Positions 42,944-53,015 are shown, counted from the stretch's first letter. The stretch: 64,000 nt of DNA from Paucisalibacillus algeriensis (GCF_000577245.1 NZ_CBYO010000020.1:124001-188000); one strand, 5' to 3'. Notes: generated by a model from the letters alone, not told the origin. Numbers and translations: made by a program.

Positions 42944-45900
42944 ATGAATAAAACTGCACTCAAGACCTTTGCTACGAATGCACGAAGAGAGCTATTGAAA
43001 AAGGTCGAAGCAAGAGCAATGAAGATAGGAATTACAGAAGATAACATAAAAAAAGCAGACATTGAAAGCTCAGATGCCATCTTTATAGATGGCAGACAGC
43101 TTTCAAAGGAAGAAAAGATTCAAAGAGATAGGTTGATTGATCGCATTGGTCAAATTGGATTCAAGCGAGTTATGGAGGAGGTTGCCTATACTTGGTTTAA
43201 CCGTTTCACTGCCTTACGCTTTATGGAGGTAAATGACTATTTACCAACTAAAGTAAGGGTGCTTTCTTCTGCTAATGCTGGTAGTACAGAGCCAGACATG
43301 ATGAAAGAAGCATTATCATTAGATTTAGATTTAGATAAGGAATATGTCTATGAGCTAAAAATGAATAATAACTCAGAAGAACTATTCAAATATCTTATCA
43401 TTAAGCATTGTAATGATCTGAATCGTTATATGCCATTTATGTTTGAAAGAATTGATGATTTTACTGAATTTTTGTTTCCAGAAGGACTTCTTGCAACGGA
43501 TTCATTTGTTCGACAAATGACTGATACCGATGTAATACCTGAAGGTAATTGGAAGGAAATTGAAGTTATTGGATGGCTTTATCAATATTATATTGCAGAA
43601 GAAAAGGATCGAGTTTTTAAAGAAAAGAAGAAATATAAAGCGGAAGAGATTCCATTTGCGACACAATTATTTACACCAGACTGGATTGTCCGCTATATGG
43701 TGCAAAATTCACTTGGACGATACTGGGTAGAATCCCATCCTGAACACCGGGATCTACTAAATGATTGGGAATTATATTTAGAAAACGACCAGGAAGACTT
43801 TGAGGATAAAATTGCTCCTTATGTGAATAAGCATTTGAATGTGGAAGATATTAAGTGCTTTGACCCCGCAATGGGAAGTGGCCACATCCTTGTATACGCA
43901 TTCGATGTCTTTTATGAGATATACAGTAAATGTGGCTATATGGAAAGGGAAATTCCTAGATTTATCATCGAAAACAACTTGTACGGGTTAGACATTGATG
44001 ACCGGGCATATCAATTGGCTTGCTTCTCTATAGTAATGAAAGCAATGAAGTACAATCGGAGATTTTTGAGAAGCATAGAACGTGAAGGTTTAACACTTAA
44101 TTTAGCATCAATACAAGAGACAAAAGGTTGGTCAGACGAAGATATAGAGTATATTGTAGGTGAGTCTAGTGGAAAGAATTTTAATTATGTAAAAGATTTT
44201 ATAGAGCAATATGCGAACGGAAAAACATTTGGTTCTCTTATTAAAGTGAAGAATACAGATATTACTTTTTTGGAAGAAAGGTTAAATATAATAAAATCAA
44301 AGCCTGTTGAGAATTTATTTCAAACAGAAAAGAGAGAAAGGATATTATCAACACTTCCAAAATTAATTAAACAAACAGAAATAATGGGAAACAAATATGA
44401 AGTGGTAATATTAAATCCACCATATATGGGATCAGCCAGTATGAATAAGGATTTATCTGAGTTTTTAAAGTCATATTACCCTGATTCCAAATCTGATCTA
44501 TTTGCTGCGTTTATGGAAATAGATAATTACATAAATGACAATGGTTTTTATGCTGCGATTAATCAGCATTCATGGATGTTTTTATCTAGTCTTGAAAAGT
44601 TAAGAGGAAAAATTATTAAAACTAAATTTATAGATACAATGTTGCATTTGGGGCCAAGAGCTTTTGAAGAAATTGGTGGAGAAGTTGTGCAATCAACTAC
44701 GTTTGTCTTGAGAAATACCGAGCATTTGAAAGGAAATGGAATCTATTTAAGCCTTATTGATGAAGCAACAGCAATTAAAAAGAGAGAAAAGGCGATTGAG
44801 TCTATTAGATTAGAATCTGTTCCATATCTCTACAAATCAAATCAAAAGGATTTCACTAAAATACCAGGTAGTCCAATTGCATATTGGGTCTCAGAAAATG
44901 TATATCAAATATTTAATAATTACGAGTCCCTATATTCTTATACAACCTCTGCAAGTCAAAATGTAACAGGCAATAATAATAAATTTTTAAGGTTTCATTG
45001 GGAAGTTGACAAGGATAATATCGGAAGGGGAAATAGATGGATCTTTTACGCAAAAGGGGGAGGCTACAGAAAATGGTACGGTAATTTATTGGATGTAGTT
45101 GACTGGAGCTTAGAAGCTAGAGAAACTTATAGAACTGGTCATGCATCACAAATAATTCCAGAGGAATATTGGTATAAAAAAGGTATAACATGGGGGTTAA
45201 TTACAACGGTATTGCCTAGTTTTAGGGTGCTACCCGAAGATAGTACCTTCGATAAGGGAGGGTCATCTATCTTCGTGAATAACCCTAAACTATATAATTA
45301 TATTTTAGGCTTTTTAAACTCTAAGGTGTCAATTGAACTTATGAAATGTTTAAATGTAACCTTAAACTTTCAAGTTAGAGATGTTAGAAATTTGCCCTTA
45401 ATAATAGAAAAACAAGAAACTGTAAATGAATTAATTGAACAAGTGATAAATTTAAGTAAAGAAAATTGGGATTCCTCTGAAACCTCTTGGGATTTTAAAA
45501 AGCACCCTTTAGTAAAATGCTCGTCTCCTGATTTAGAATCGGCATTTAAACATTGGGAAAAGTTAACTGAGTCTCAATTCAATCAGTTCAAATTAATAGA
45601 AGAAGATATTAATCGTATTTTTATTGGGCTTTATGGTTTGCAAGAAGAGATAACTCCTAATATTGAAGATAAAGAAGTATCTATTCATAAATCTGAATTA
45701 GAACGGGATATAAAAAGTTTCATTTCGTATGCAATTGGATGTTCCTTTGGTCGTTATTCGCTAGATGAAGAAGGCTTAATTTATGCTGGGGGAACATTTG
45801 AAAAGTTACGATATAAAACATTCCCAGTCGATCAAGACAATATATTATCAATACTACCTGGCTCCTATTTTGAGGATGATATTGTTTCGAGGTTCGTTGA

Positions 45901-46414
45901 TTTTGTTCGAACAACTTTCGGTTTAGAAAACCTGAATAAGAATTTGGATTTTATAGCGTATGCTTTAGGCAGAAAAAAAGGTGAAACAGCAAAAGAAACG
46001 CTACGTCGGTATTTCTTAAATGACTTCTTTAAGGACCATGTTCAAATGTATAAAAAAAGGCCAATTTATTGGCTGTTTACATCAGGAAAAGAGAAGGCAT
46101 TCAACTGTCTCATTTATATGCACCGCTATCATAAAACGACGTTATCTCGTATTCGGACAGATTATTTACATGATTATCAGATTCGTTTAGATGCTGAAAA
46201 GAAAGACTTACTTAATATCATTGAAGGGGATTCAACAGCAAAAGAGATAAGTAATGCCAAGAAAGAATTGAAATCCCTTGATAAGAAAATTGAAGAGCTG
46301 AAAGCATATGATGAGTTATTACACCATATGGCAGATATGCAAATTGAAATAGATTTAGATGATGGGGTTAAATTAAATTATGAAAAATTTAAAGGACTTG
46401 TTGCCAAAATTTAA
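42944..46414 (+). CDS. pglX: BREX adenine-specific DNA methyltransferase PglX (BrxX)
   Basis: 1156 residues from ATG 42944 (GGGGTG upstream), the usual MNKTALKTFATNARREL start. SAM-binding motif CFDPAMGSGHILVYAFDV near 305 and catalytic NPPY (VVILNPPYMGS) near 489 define an N6-adenine methyltransferase. The later half contains target-recognition and helical regions. It methylates a non-palindromic 6-bp type site in host DNA, marking self; specificity cannot be read. No phase-variable homopolymer is evident. Confidence 0.95.
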   Translation: MNKTALKTFATNARRELLKKVEARAMKIGITEDNIKKADIESSDAIFIDGRQLSKEEKIQRDRLIDRIGQIGFKRVMEEVAYTWFNRFTALRFMEVNDYLPTKVRVLSSANAGSTEPDMMKEALSLDLDLDKEYVYELKMNNNSEELFKYLIIKHCNDLNRYMPFMFERIDDFTEFLFPEGLLATDSFVRQMTDTDVIPEGNWKEIEVIGWLYQYYIAEEKDRVFKEKKKYKAEEIPFATQLFTPDWIVRYMVQNSLGRYWVESHPEHRDLLNDWELYLENDQEDFEDKIAPYVNKHLNVEDIKCFDPAMGSGHILVYAFDVFYEIYSKCGYMEREIPRFIIENNLYGLDIDDRAYQLACFSIVMKAMKYNRRFLRSIEREGLTLNLASIQETKGWSDEDIEYIVGESSGKNFNYVKDFIEQYANGKTFGSLIKVKNTDITFLEERLNIIKSKPVENLFQTEKRERILSTLPKLIKQTEIMGNKYEVVILNPPYMGSASMNKDLSEFLKSYYPDSKSDLFAAFMEIDNYINDNGFYAAINQHSWMFLSSLEKLRGKIIKTKFIDTMLHLGPRAFEEIGGEVVQSTTFVLRNTEHLKGNGIYLSLIDEATAIKKREKAIESIRLESVPYLYKSNQKDFTKIPGSPIAYWVSENVYQIFNNYESLYSYTTSASQNVTGNNNKFLRFHWEVDKDNIGRGNRWIFYAKGGGYRKWYGNLLDVVDWSLEARETYRTGHASQIIPEEYWYKKGITWGLITTVLPSFRVLPEDSTFDKGGSSIFVNNPKLYNYILGFLNSKVSIELMKCLNVTLNFQVRDVRNLPLIIEKQETVNELIEQVINLSKENWDSSETSWDFKKHPLVKCSSPDLESAFKHWEKLTESQFNQFKLIEEDINRIFIGLYGLQEEITPNIEDKEVSIHKSELERDIKSFISYAIGCSFGRYSLDEEGLIYAGGTFEKLRYKTFPVDQDNILSILPGSYFEDDIVSRFVDFVRTTFGLENLNKNLDFIAYALGRKKGETAKETLRRYFLNDFFKDHVQMYKKRPIYWLFTSGKEKAFNCLIYMHRYHKTTLSRIRTDYLHDYQIRLDAEKKDLLNIIEGDSTAKEISNAKKELKSLDKKIEELKAYDELLHHMADMQIEIDLDDGVKLNYEKFKGLVAKI

Positions 46415-46427
46415 TTAACCCTAACGG

Positions 46428-46456
46428 AGATACATCAGTGTTTTGCTGATGTATCT
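46428..46456 (+). terminator. hairpin between pglX and pglZ
   Basis: Perfect 11-bp stem (AGATACATCAG at 46428-46438 with 46446-46456) and a 7-nt loop, with only a short T-rich tail. It may attenuate read-through or stabilise the upstream mRNA. Confidence 0.6.
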
Positions 46457-46468
46457 TTACACTATAAT
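46441..46468 (+). promoter_or_regulatory. possible internal promoter for pglZ-brxL
   Basis: TTTTGC (46441-46446), 16-bp spacer, TATAAT (46463-46468), 25 bp before the pglZ start. The -35 is weak but the -10 is perfect. It overlaps the hairpin. Confidence 0.45.
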
Positions 46469-46492
46469 GTAAATAGAAAGTAGGTGAAGGGA

Positions 46493-49051
46493 ATGAACAT
46501 AAATCAAATTGAGGCTGCGTTATCAGATATATTCAACGAGCCATTAAAAAGTGGGGAACAACGAAAGATTGTGTTCTGGGTGGATAAAGATAATGAGTTC
46601 ATTGAGGACATTGAACATCTTACAGTTGATAAAGTAAAAGTTCACACGCTTACGGATTCTAACCAGTTTCAGACGAAATATTTGCTTGAAGAAGAGGATC
46701 CTATGTCCTCTTACTTGATTTATACAAATATGGAATTGGGTGTCGAAGACAACTGGTTAGCAGATACTGTTTTTTATTCAAAAACGTTCTATGCAGATCG
46801 AATTTCACTAATTTTAAGTGAGTTGAATATAGACCCATCACTTCGGGCAGTAATCAAAAAGTATGAACGTTTCTTTAATAATAAGGAGCGTTTTAGAAAG
46901 TTTTCGGCATTAAATATAGAAACTTATTCAGAGCAAATCATTGAACTTTCAATTATGAGTGTTTTATGTAACGTTAGAACACCCGATTTTGAAGAAGTTT
47001 TAAAGGCTGTGTTAATGGATACTCTGGATGACATTGAGAATAAATATCTTTCCCTTCTGAAGAAGTTTTTTGATATTGAAGTGTTCTGGAATTATGTTTC
47101 TAATCACTATGGTTATGAACGGGAGAAGAAGAGTCTAAAAACCTTGTTCATCCATCTAGCAGTAACGGCATTCAGTCAATCGGTTGGAGAAGAAAATCTA
47201 AATGAACTTAGTGATTTTATATCCAATCGAAATAAAACAAATGCAGTTGTGTTTATTGACCATTGGATGCACCATAAGACAGACTATGTGGTATTTGATG
47301 AATATGCTGAAATGGCTGAGCAAGAAATCCAACTTTCGAACATAATCAATAATTTGCAAATTGAAGTATTTAAACAGGCGGACATTTTTCCATATATCGA
47401 CCGAGCGATTATCATTTACATAGCGAATGGATTAGTTACACAGCTTGAGGATTATGAAGAATACACGAAACTCATTAAATTGAGAAGAGCTAAGCATTAC
47501 TATGATAAATTTGCTTCAATATATGAGGCACTTTACTATACTGTTAAAATTCATGAGTTTTATAAAGAACATCGTCAAGGGATCCCACAGGGACGGGCTA
47601 TTGATTTGTACCAGGCATATGTAAATGACTATCATTTAATGGATACATATTACCGTAAGTTTTATGTGGCTTATGATGAAGAAAGTAATCATGATCTATT
47701 GAAAAAGTTAAAAATGCTGGTAGAAAATTTATACACGAATTGGTATATGGGTGAGTTGAGTTCCCATTGGTCAAAAGCAGTTGAATCCGAAATGACCCAA
47801 GATTGGTCTTTACCGGGTGTCAAAAATCAGCAAGACTTTTATTCTTCATTCATTGATTCTAAAGTTAGAAATGGGGAACGAGTTTTTGTTATTGTTTCGG
47901 ATGCGATGCGTTATGAAATAGGTGTTGAGCTGGCCGAACGTCTTAACACCGAGACAATGGGTGTTTGTGATCTGGAAACATTACTCGGTGTTGTGCCTTC
48001 TATTACAAAACTTGGAATGCCTTCACTCCTACCACACAAAGAAATTGACATAGATACAAATGCTAGGGTCTTTGTTGATGGAAAAGGTTTTTCTGGTTTG
48101 GAAAATCGGAAAAAAATTATTGAATCAAAGGTGGCTGAAAGCATTGCTGTTCATTTTCAAGATGTACTAGCAATGAATAAAGCAGGAAGAAGAGAAACCT
48201 TTAAGGGTAAAAAGCTCATATACATCTATCACGATACGATTGATGCAATGGGAGATAAGGCTTCAACAGAAGTATATACATTTAATGCGGTGGAAACTTC
48301 ATTAAACCAATTGTATGACTTGGTGAAAATCATCCGGGATGATCTAAGTGGAACGAATGTATATATTACGGCGGATCATGGTTTCCTTTACCAAAGGGAT
48401 GAATTAGAGGAAAGTGATAAGATTGGTCAGGATTCAATAGATGCTATTGAGGTGAAACGTCGTTATATTCTTTCAAGAGAGGATCGTAATGTTTCAGGTC
48501 AATTGGCTATCAATCTGTCATCTATAATAAAAAACGAGCAGCAATTAACGGCATATTTGCCTAAAGCGACTCTTAGGAACAAAATGCAAGGTTCAGGTAT
48601 TAATTTTGTTCATGGTGGTGCAAGTCTGCAGGAAGTTGTTGTTCCACTGTTAACATTTAAAAACAAACGAACAGGACAAAAAGGTGCAAAGGTAATTAAA
48701 AAGGTTGATATTAAACTTACGAATACAACTCGTAAGATAACGAATAGCATTTTCAACTTGGAGTTTTTCCAAACAGAAAAAGTGGAAGACAAGGTTATTC
48801 CTCGAACTGTTGTCATCTATATGGCTGATGAGGAGGGCAACGTATTATCTAATGAGGAAACGATTATTGGAGATCGTCCATTTGATAATCCTGCTGATCG
48901 TACTTTCAAAATAAGGTTTGTATTGAAGAACATTCCTTATGATCGAAATAAAACGTATTACCTGACTATTAGGGATACAGAGACAAGTGTTGTAGTGGAG
49001 AAAATACCGTTTAGCATCAACTTGGGTATTATCAGTGATTTTGACTTTTAA
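46493..49051 (+). CDS. pglZ: BREX phosphatase-like protein PglZ (BrxZ)
   Basis: 852 residues from ATG 46493 with AGGTGAAGGG upstream; an in-frame GTG lies nine bases earlier. The alkaline-phosphatase superfamily core is visible: RVFVIVSDAMRYEIG near 468 (metal Asp) and NVYITADHGFLYQ near 625 (metal Asp-His). The N-terminal 450 residues are helical and the C-terminus has beta strands. PglZ is required for both modification and defence in type 1 BREX; metal-dependent nuclease or phosphodiesterase activity is suggested for some homologues. Confidence 0.95.
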   Translation: MNINQIEAALSDIFNEPLKSGEQRKIVFWVDKDNEFIEDIEHLTVDKVKVHTLTDSNQFQTKYLLEEEDPMSSYLIYTNMELGVEDNWLADTVFYSKTFYADRISLILSELNIDPSLRAVIKKYERFFNNKERFRKFSALNIETYSEQIIELSIMSVLCNVRTPDFEEVLKAVLMDTLDDIENKYLSLLKKFFDIEVFWNYVSNHYGYEREKKSLKTLFIHLAVTAFSQSVGEENLNELSDFISNRNKTNAVVFIDHWMHHKTDYVVFDEYAEMAEQEIQLSNIINNLQIEVFKQADIFPYIDRAIIIYIANGLVTQLEDYEEYTKLIKLRRAKHYYDKFASIYEALYYTVKIHEFYKEHRQGIPQGRAIDLYQAYVNDYHLMDTYYRKFYVAYDEESNHDLLKKLKMLVENLYTNWYMGELSSHWSKAVESEMTQDWSLPGVKNQQDFYSSFIDSKVRNGERVFVIVSDAMRYEIGVELAERLNTETMGVCDLETLLGVVPSITKLGMPSLLPHKEIDIDTNARVFVDGKGFSGLENRKKIIESKVAESIAVHFQDVLAMNKAGRRETFKGKKLIYIYHDTIDAMGDKASTEVYTFNAVETSLNQLYDLVKIIRDDLSGTNVYITADHGFLYQRDELEESDKIGQDSIDAIEVKRRYILSREDRNVSGQLAINLSSIIKNEQQLTAYLPKATLRNKMQGSGINFVHGGASLQEVVVPLLTFKNKRTGQKGAKVIKKVDIKLTNTTRKITNSIFNLEFFQTEKVEDKVIPRTVVIYMADEEGNVLSNEETIIGDRPFDNPADRTFKIRFVLKNIPYDRNKTYYLTIRDTETSVVVEKIPFSINLGIISDFDF

Positions 49052-49069
49052 GAGGGAGGGGGACCGTGA

Positions 49070-51127
49070 GTGGAAGAAAATATGAATGAAGGATTAACTA
49101 TTGATTTAGATAAAAAATTGAATGACGTTTTTGCCGGAAGAGTTGTACGTAAAGATTTAACCAATCTTATTAAAGCGGGAGCAAACGTCCCTATTTATGT
49201 GCTCGAGTATTTACTTGGAATGTATGCTGCAACTGATGATGAGGACAGTATTCGTGAAGGGCTAGAACGAGTGAAGAAGATTCTTTCAGAAAACTTTGTC
49301 CGTCCTGATGAGGCAGAGAAGATTAAATCACGTATACGGGAATATGGTCAATACTCTGTTATTGATAAGGTAACAGTGGCGTTAAATCCGAAGATTGATA
49401 CTTACGAAGCCGAGTTCTCCAACCTAGGATTAAAAGGTGTTCCTATTTCATCCATGTATGTGAAAGAGTTTGATAAGCTCCTTGTCGGGGGCATATGGTG
49501 CATGGTCAAAATTGATTATTTTTATGACGAAGAGGTACGTAATTCTAATCCTTTTAATGTTAGTAGCTTACAGCCGATTCAAATGCCAAATATGGACATA
49601 GATGAGGTATTTGAAGGGAGAAAGAGCTTTACAAAAGACGAATGGATTGATGTATTAATACGCTCTATTGGAATGGAACCCACACAATTAGAAGAGCGGG
49701 TGAAGTGGCATTTGTTGCTACGTTTGGTTCCCCTTGTAGAAAACAACTACAATATGTGTGAACTCGGGCCACGTGGTACCGGGAAATCGCATGTCTATAA
49801 GGAACTATCACCGAATTCAATTCTCGTTTCGGGTGGACAAACAACCGTAGCAAATCTATTTTATAATATGTCTACGAGAAAAGTAGGCCTTGTCGGGATG
49901 TGGGACTGTGTTACTTTTGACGAGGTAGCTGGTATTCGCTTTAAAGATAAAGATGGCATTCAAATTATGAAGGACTACATGGCATCAGGTTCTTTTGCTA
50001 GAGGCAAAGAAGAAAAGAATGCCTCTGCTGCTATGGTATTTGTCGGTAATATCAATCAAAGTGTGGACACATTAATTAAAACATCACACTTGTTTGCACC
50101 ATTCCCTGAAGAGATGGCAAATGATTCGGCATTCTTTGATCGGATGCACTATTATCTGCCTGGCTGGGAGATTCCTAAAATGCGTCCTGACTTAATCACC
50201 GAAAAATATGGATTTATTGTTGATTATCTTGCTGAGTTTTTCCGTGAAATGCGTAAACGTACATTTAGTGATGCAATAAATCGCTATTTCAAGCTAGGTA
50301 ATAATTTAAACCAGCGTGATACGAATGCGGTAAAGAGAACTGTTTCGGGAATGTTGAAGCTCCTTTACCCACATGGAGAGTTCACAAAAGAAGAAGTCTG
50401 TGAGGTATTAGAGTATGCACTGGAAGGTCGCCGCCGTGTGAAGGAACAGTTAAAGAAAATTGGCGGAATGGAGTTTTATGATGTAATGTTCTCTTATATT
50501 GACAAGGAAACGTTAGAGGAACACTACGTTTCAGTTCCAGAACAAGGTGGAGGTAAACTTATTCCTGAAGGTATGGGTAAACCAGGACATGTTTACGTTG
50601 CTGGGCAAAGCCATTCAGGAATGATCGGTATTTATAAGCTCGAGAATCAAGTTGTTAGTGGGACTGGTAAATTTGATAAATCGGGTGTAGGCTCAAATCG
50701 AGATGCAAAAGAAAGCTTAGATACTGCATTTCGTTTCTTTACGGCTAATAGCAAAAGCATTAGTAATACAATTAGTACAAAAACGAAAGACTATCTTATG
50801 CACATAAGTGATTTGCAAGGTATTGGTTTGACAGATGAATTAGCCATTGCTGAACTGATAGGTCTTTGTTCAGGAGCATTAGATAAGCCAACACAGGAGA
50901 GTTTAGTCGTTATTGGTAATATGACAGTTGGGGGTACTATTTCTAAAGTTGAAGAGTTTGCTAATATATTACAGGTTTGTGTTGATGCTGGAGCTAAAAA
51001 GGTATTAATACCTGCAGCGTCGGTTATAGACTTGCAGACAGTTCCGCCGGATTTGTTGGTGAAAGTTCAACCGGTGTTTTATTCTGATTCGATAGATGCG
51101 GTGTTTAAGGCATTGGGTGTAAATTAA
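49070..51127 (+). CDS. brxL: BREX protein BrxL, Lon-like AAA+ protein
   Basis: 685 residues from GTG 49070, with GGGAGGGGG upstream. AAA+ Walker A GPRGTGKSH near 235, Walker B DCVTFDEVAG near 280, and a C-terminal Lon-protease-like domain (about 570-685: NMTVGGTISKVEEF, DAGAKKVLIP). In the place where Lon has GPSAG this protein reads GLTDELA, so the catalytic Ser seems missing. That fits BrxL acting as a DNA-binding AAA+ ring and not a protease. Last BREX gene; strong terminator follows. Confidence 0.93.
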   Translation: MEENMNEGLTIDLDKKLNDVFAGRVVRKDLTNLIKAGANVPIYVLEYLLGMYAATDDEDSIREGLERVKKILSENFVRPDEAEKIKSRIREYGQYSVIDKVTVALNPKIDTYEAEFSNLGLKGVPISSMYVKEFDKLLVGGIWCMVKIDYFYDEEVRNSNPFNVSSLQPIQMPNMDIDEVFEGRKSFTKDEWIDVLIRSIGMEPTQLEERVKWHLLLRLVPLVENNYNMCELGPRGTGKSHVYKELSPNSILVSGGQTTVANLFYNMSTRKVGLVGMWDCVTFDEVAGIRFKDKDGIQIMKDYMASGSFARGKEEKNASAAMVFVGNINQSVDTLIKTSHLFAPFPEEMANDSAFFDRMHYYLPGWEIPKMRPDLITEKYGFIVDYLAEFFREMRKRTFSDAINRYFKLGNNLNQRDTNAVKRTVSGMLKLLYPHGEFTKEEVCEVLEYALEGRRRVKEQLKKIGGMEFYDVMFSYIDKETLEEHYVSVPEQGGGKLIPEGMGKPGHVYVAGQSHSGMIGIYKLENQVVSGTGKFDKSGVGSNRDAKESLDTAFRFFTANSKSISNTISTKTKDYLMHISDLQGIGLTDELAIAELIGLCSGALDKPTQESLVVIGNMTVGGTISKVEEFANILQVCVDAGAKKVLIPAASVIDLQTVPPDLLVKVQPVFYSDSIDAVFKALGVN

Positions 51128-51175
51128 TCTTAATAGTATACTTATTATTGGTCATCTTCAAACTAATAAATGGTT

Positions 51176-51207
51176 AAAGCAGTAAGGTTATTAACCTTAC
51201 TGCTTTT
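51176..51207. terminator. bidirectional terminator between brxL and the convergent gene
   Basis: AAAGCAGTAAGG and its perfect complement surround a TTATTAA loop, with A- and T-rich flanks on both sides. Confidence 0.88.
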
Positions 51208-51238
51208 CTCCATGTTTTTTGTATAGATTCTAGATTAA

Positions 51239-52093
51239 TTAACCCAGTTTATTACGCGCGTAGATAGCTGCAATTGCAGGAAGCTGCAGTCCTTGCAAGT
51301 TAAAATCTTCTCCATTATATATAATAAGTTCATTGGCTTTCTTTAACTCGCCGATACCTGTAAAAATTACTAGTTTATTTTCAGAGATAAACTTTTCGGC
51401 TACGGTAAATAATCCCTTAAAATTAGGACTACTTGCGAAAAAGGCTTCTCCAAACTTTACTGTTAACTTATTTCTATTTCTTTCTATTTCTAATAAAATC
51501 GATGATTCTCTATAATATATATTAGTTGCATTACCAATAATTAGACGATGTTTACCAATATCCGATTGAGTGATTGTATCTACATAACGTTTAAGTATAC
51601 TGGGTTCTCTAGATCTAACTTGTTCTTTAATATCATCTTCAACATCATTATTTGTAACTGGATTTATTGTTATACTATTTTGTCTACCCTGTGTTTTAGG
51701 TCTTCTTCTAGACAGTTTACGCTTTTCTCTTAGTACTTCAAGCTGTTGAGCAGTTAATCGTGATTGGCTAAAGGCTTCTTTTAAAGATCTTTTCTTGTGA
51801 TCTTCCGAAAGGGATACATTGATGGTTTGTTCGGTATTTACACCTATTCTGCCTGGAACCCTTTCAAATTGATATATGCAATGTTCTGAATGGTTGTCAT
51901 GTGGGTAAGTTTTAAAATGACTTGATTTAGATGTACTATTTACAAAAACTAACCTTGCATTACAATTTTCTGTCGTACAATACAAGTTTCCTTTTAATCT
52001 TGTAGAATATAGTATAGAGTCAATGTCTGAGGTGTGTAACTCTTTAACTTCATCATTATCTTTAAAAAGCGCTGAAGTAATACTTATAGCCAA
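51239..52093 (-). CDS. protein with N-terminal Cys/His cluster, unknown; island gene
   Basis: 284 residues from the TTG at 52093, six bases after GAGGTG. The N-terminal part (about 42-76) has LYCTTENCNARL, then HFKTYPHDNHSEHCIYQF, a Cys/His pattern suited to zinc binding and similar in style to CoiA-type N-terminal fingers. A basic linker (KRKLSRRRPKTQGR) follows, then a C-terminal alpha/beta domain (RLIIGNATNIYYRESS, LVIFTGIGELKK). No family recognised. It is convergent with brxL, at the island edge, and could be an uncharacterised defence or nucleic-acid-binding protein. Confidence 0.7.
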   Translation of the reverse strand: MAISITSALFKDNDEVKELHTSDIDSILYSTRLKGNLYCTTENCNARLVFVNSTSKSSHFKTYPHDNHSEHCIYQFERVPGRIGVNTEQTINVSLSEDHKKRSLKEAFSQSRLTAQQLEVLREKRKLSRRRPKTQGRQNSITINPVTNNDVEDDIKEQVRSREPSILKRYVDTITQSDIGKHRLIIGNATNIYYRESSILLEIERNRNKLTVKFGEAFFASSPNFKGLFTVAEKFISENKLVIFTGIGELKKANELIIYNGEDFNLQGLQLPAIAAIYARNKLG

Positions 52094-52355
52094 TTTACTC
52101 ACCTCTCTCAATTTTCTAATTACTAATTAGATTCGACAAAATGGATTATATTTCCTTCTTTTATTTAAAAAAAATAGAATATTCAACTTGTACTTCTTTA
52201 TGAAGGGGAAATGTTGTTTTCTTTACACATATTAAACACTAGACACCACCAATTAAATAAAGCTTATTTATGTAGTTTATTTACTTAAGAAGGAAATTTG
52301 ATAAATTTGTTGAACTTAATTTATTATAAGAACCTTTTTGATTGGAGGAAATAAA

Positions 52356-52568
52356 ATGAACCACCACTTCGACCGTCTACACTGCCCAAAATGCAAAAGA
52401 CTCTATAAAATGAAAGACCAAGTCTTCCTAGATGAACTAAACACAGTCGTTCACCTAAAATGCTACAATCCATACACCATCTTTACTATTAAAGACCAAG
52501 GCACCTACAATGAAATCATGAAAAAATACGACTTCTTTAGCAAATTAGCCTCTAAGACCACTACTTAA
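52356..52568 (+). CDS. small zinc-ribbon-like protein
   Basis: 70 residues from ATG 52356, after GGAGG. HCPKCKRLY plus a later Cys in HLKCYNPYT suggests a zinc site. The rest is helical. Its 3' end overlaps the comK 3' end by 24 bp on the opposite strand. Function unknown. Confidence 0.7.
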   Translation: MNHHFDRLHCPKCKRLYKMKDQVFLDELNTVVHLKCYNPYTIFTIKDQGTYNEIMKKYDFFSKLASKTTT

Positions 52569-53015
52569 ATTTGATAGTAAGCTAGTTTTGTCCAATTGCT
52601 TAATCAATTCCCGCTTAGGTACTTCCACAATAACTTCAGTCCCGTTCTTAAATATAACTATGGATTGAGTGTCATCCAGCTTCTTTTTCACAATACTTTC
52701 CACATGTTGATAAAATAACCAACAACATTCCCAATCCAAAACAGCATGTGTCGGGAAGACAAAGATATTGCGGTAAACGCTAATTGGAATTGGTGCTTTT
52801 CTTTTGAATCCAGTGAGATGGGTAACCGATTCTCTTCTCCCTTCAAGCGAACTAAAATTATCCAAGCAACCCCTTTTGATAATCTCAAAAGGGGTTTTGG
52901 TTATGTGTAACGTCTGATTTACTTCGATTGCAATGGTATGGTAGTTTGGATGGCTTACAGGAATTAATGCCATGGTTTGTTCCGTTATTTCATAATGGGG
53001 AAGAATTGTACACAT
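52545..53015 (-). CDS. comK: ComK-family competence transcription factor
   Basis: 156 residues from ATG 53015. The ComK pattern is clear: YEITEQTMALIPVSHPNYHT, PFEIIKRGCLDNFSSLEGRRESV, THLTGFKRKAPIPI and IFVFPTHAVLDWECCWLFYQHV. ComK binds AT-rich K-boxes in DNA-uptake promoters and activates its own gene in B. subtilis. The gene lies just after, and 4 bp from, an XRE regulator. An in-frame TTG at 53042 would overlap that regulator. Confidence 0.85.
   Translation of the reverse strand: MCTILPHYEITEQTMALIPVSHPNYHTIAIEVNQTLHITKTPFEIIKRGCLDNFSSLEGRRESVTHLTGFKRKAPIPISVYRNIFVFPTHAVLDWECCWLFYQHVESIVKKKLDDTQSIVIFKNGTEVIVEVPKRELIKQLDKTSLLSNLSSGLRG

Noticed and set aside
30884-52111. Site-specific recombinase (Ccr-type or integrase) for the rlmH island
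   Set aside because: Searched by reading all frames in the island; no serine or tyrosine recombinase motif was seen, so mobility in cis is not claimed.
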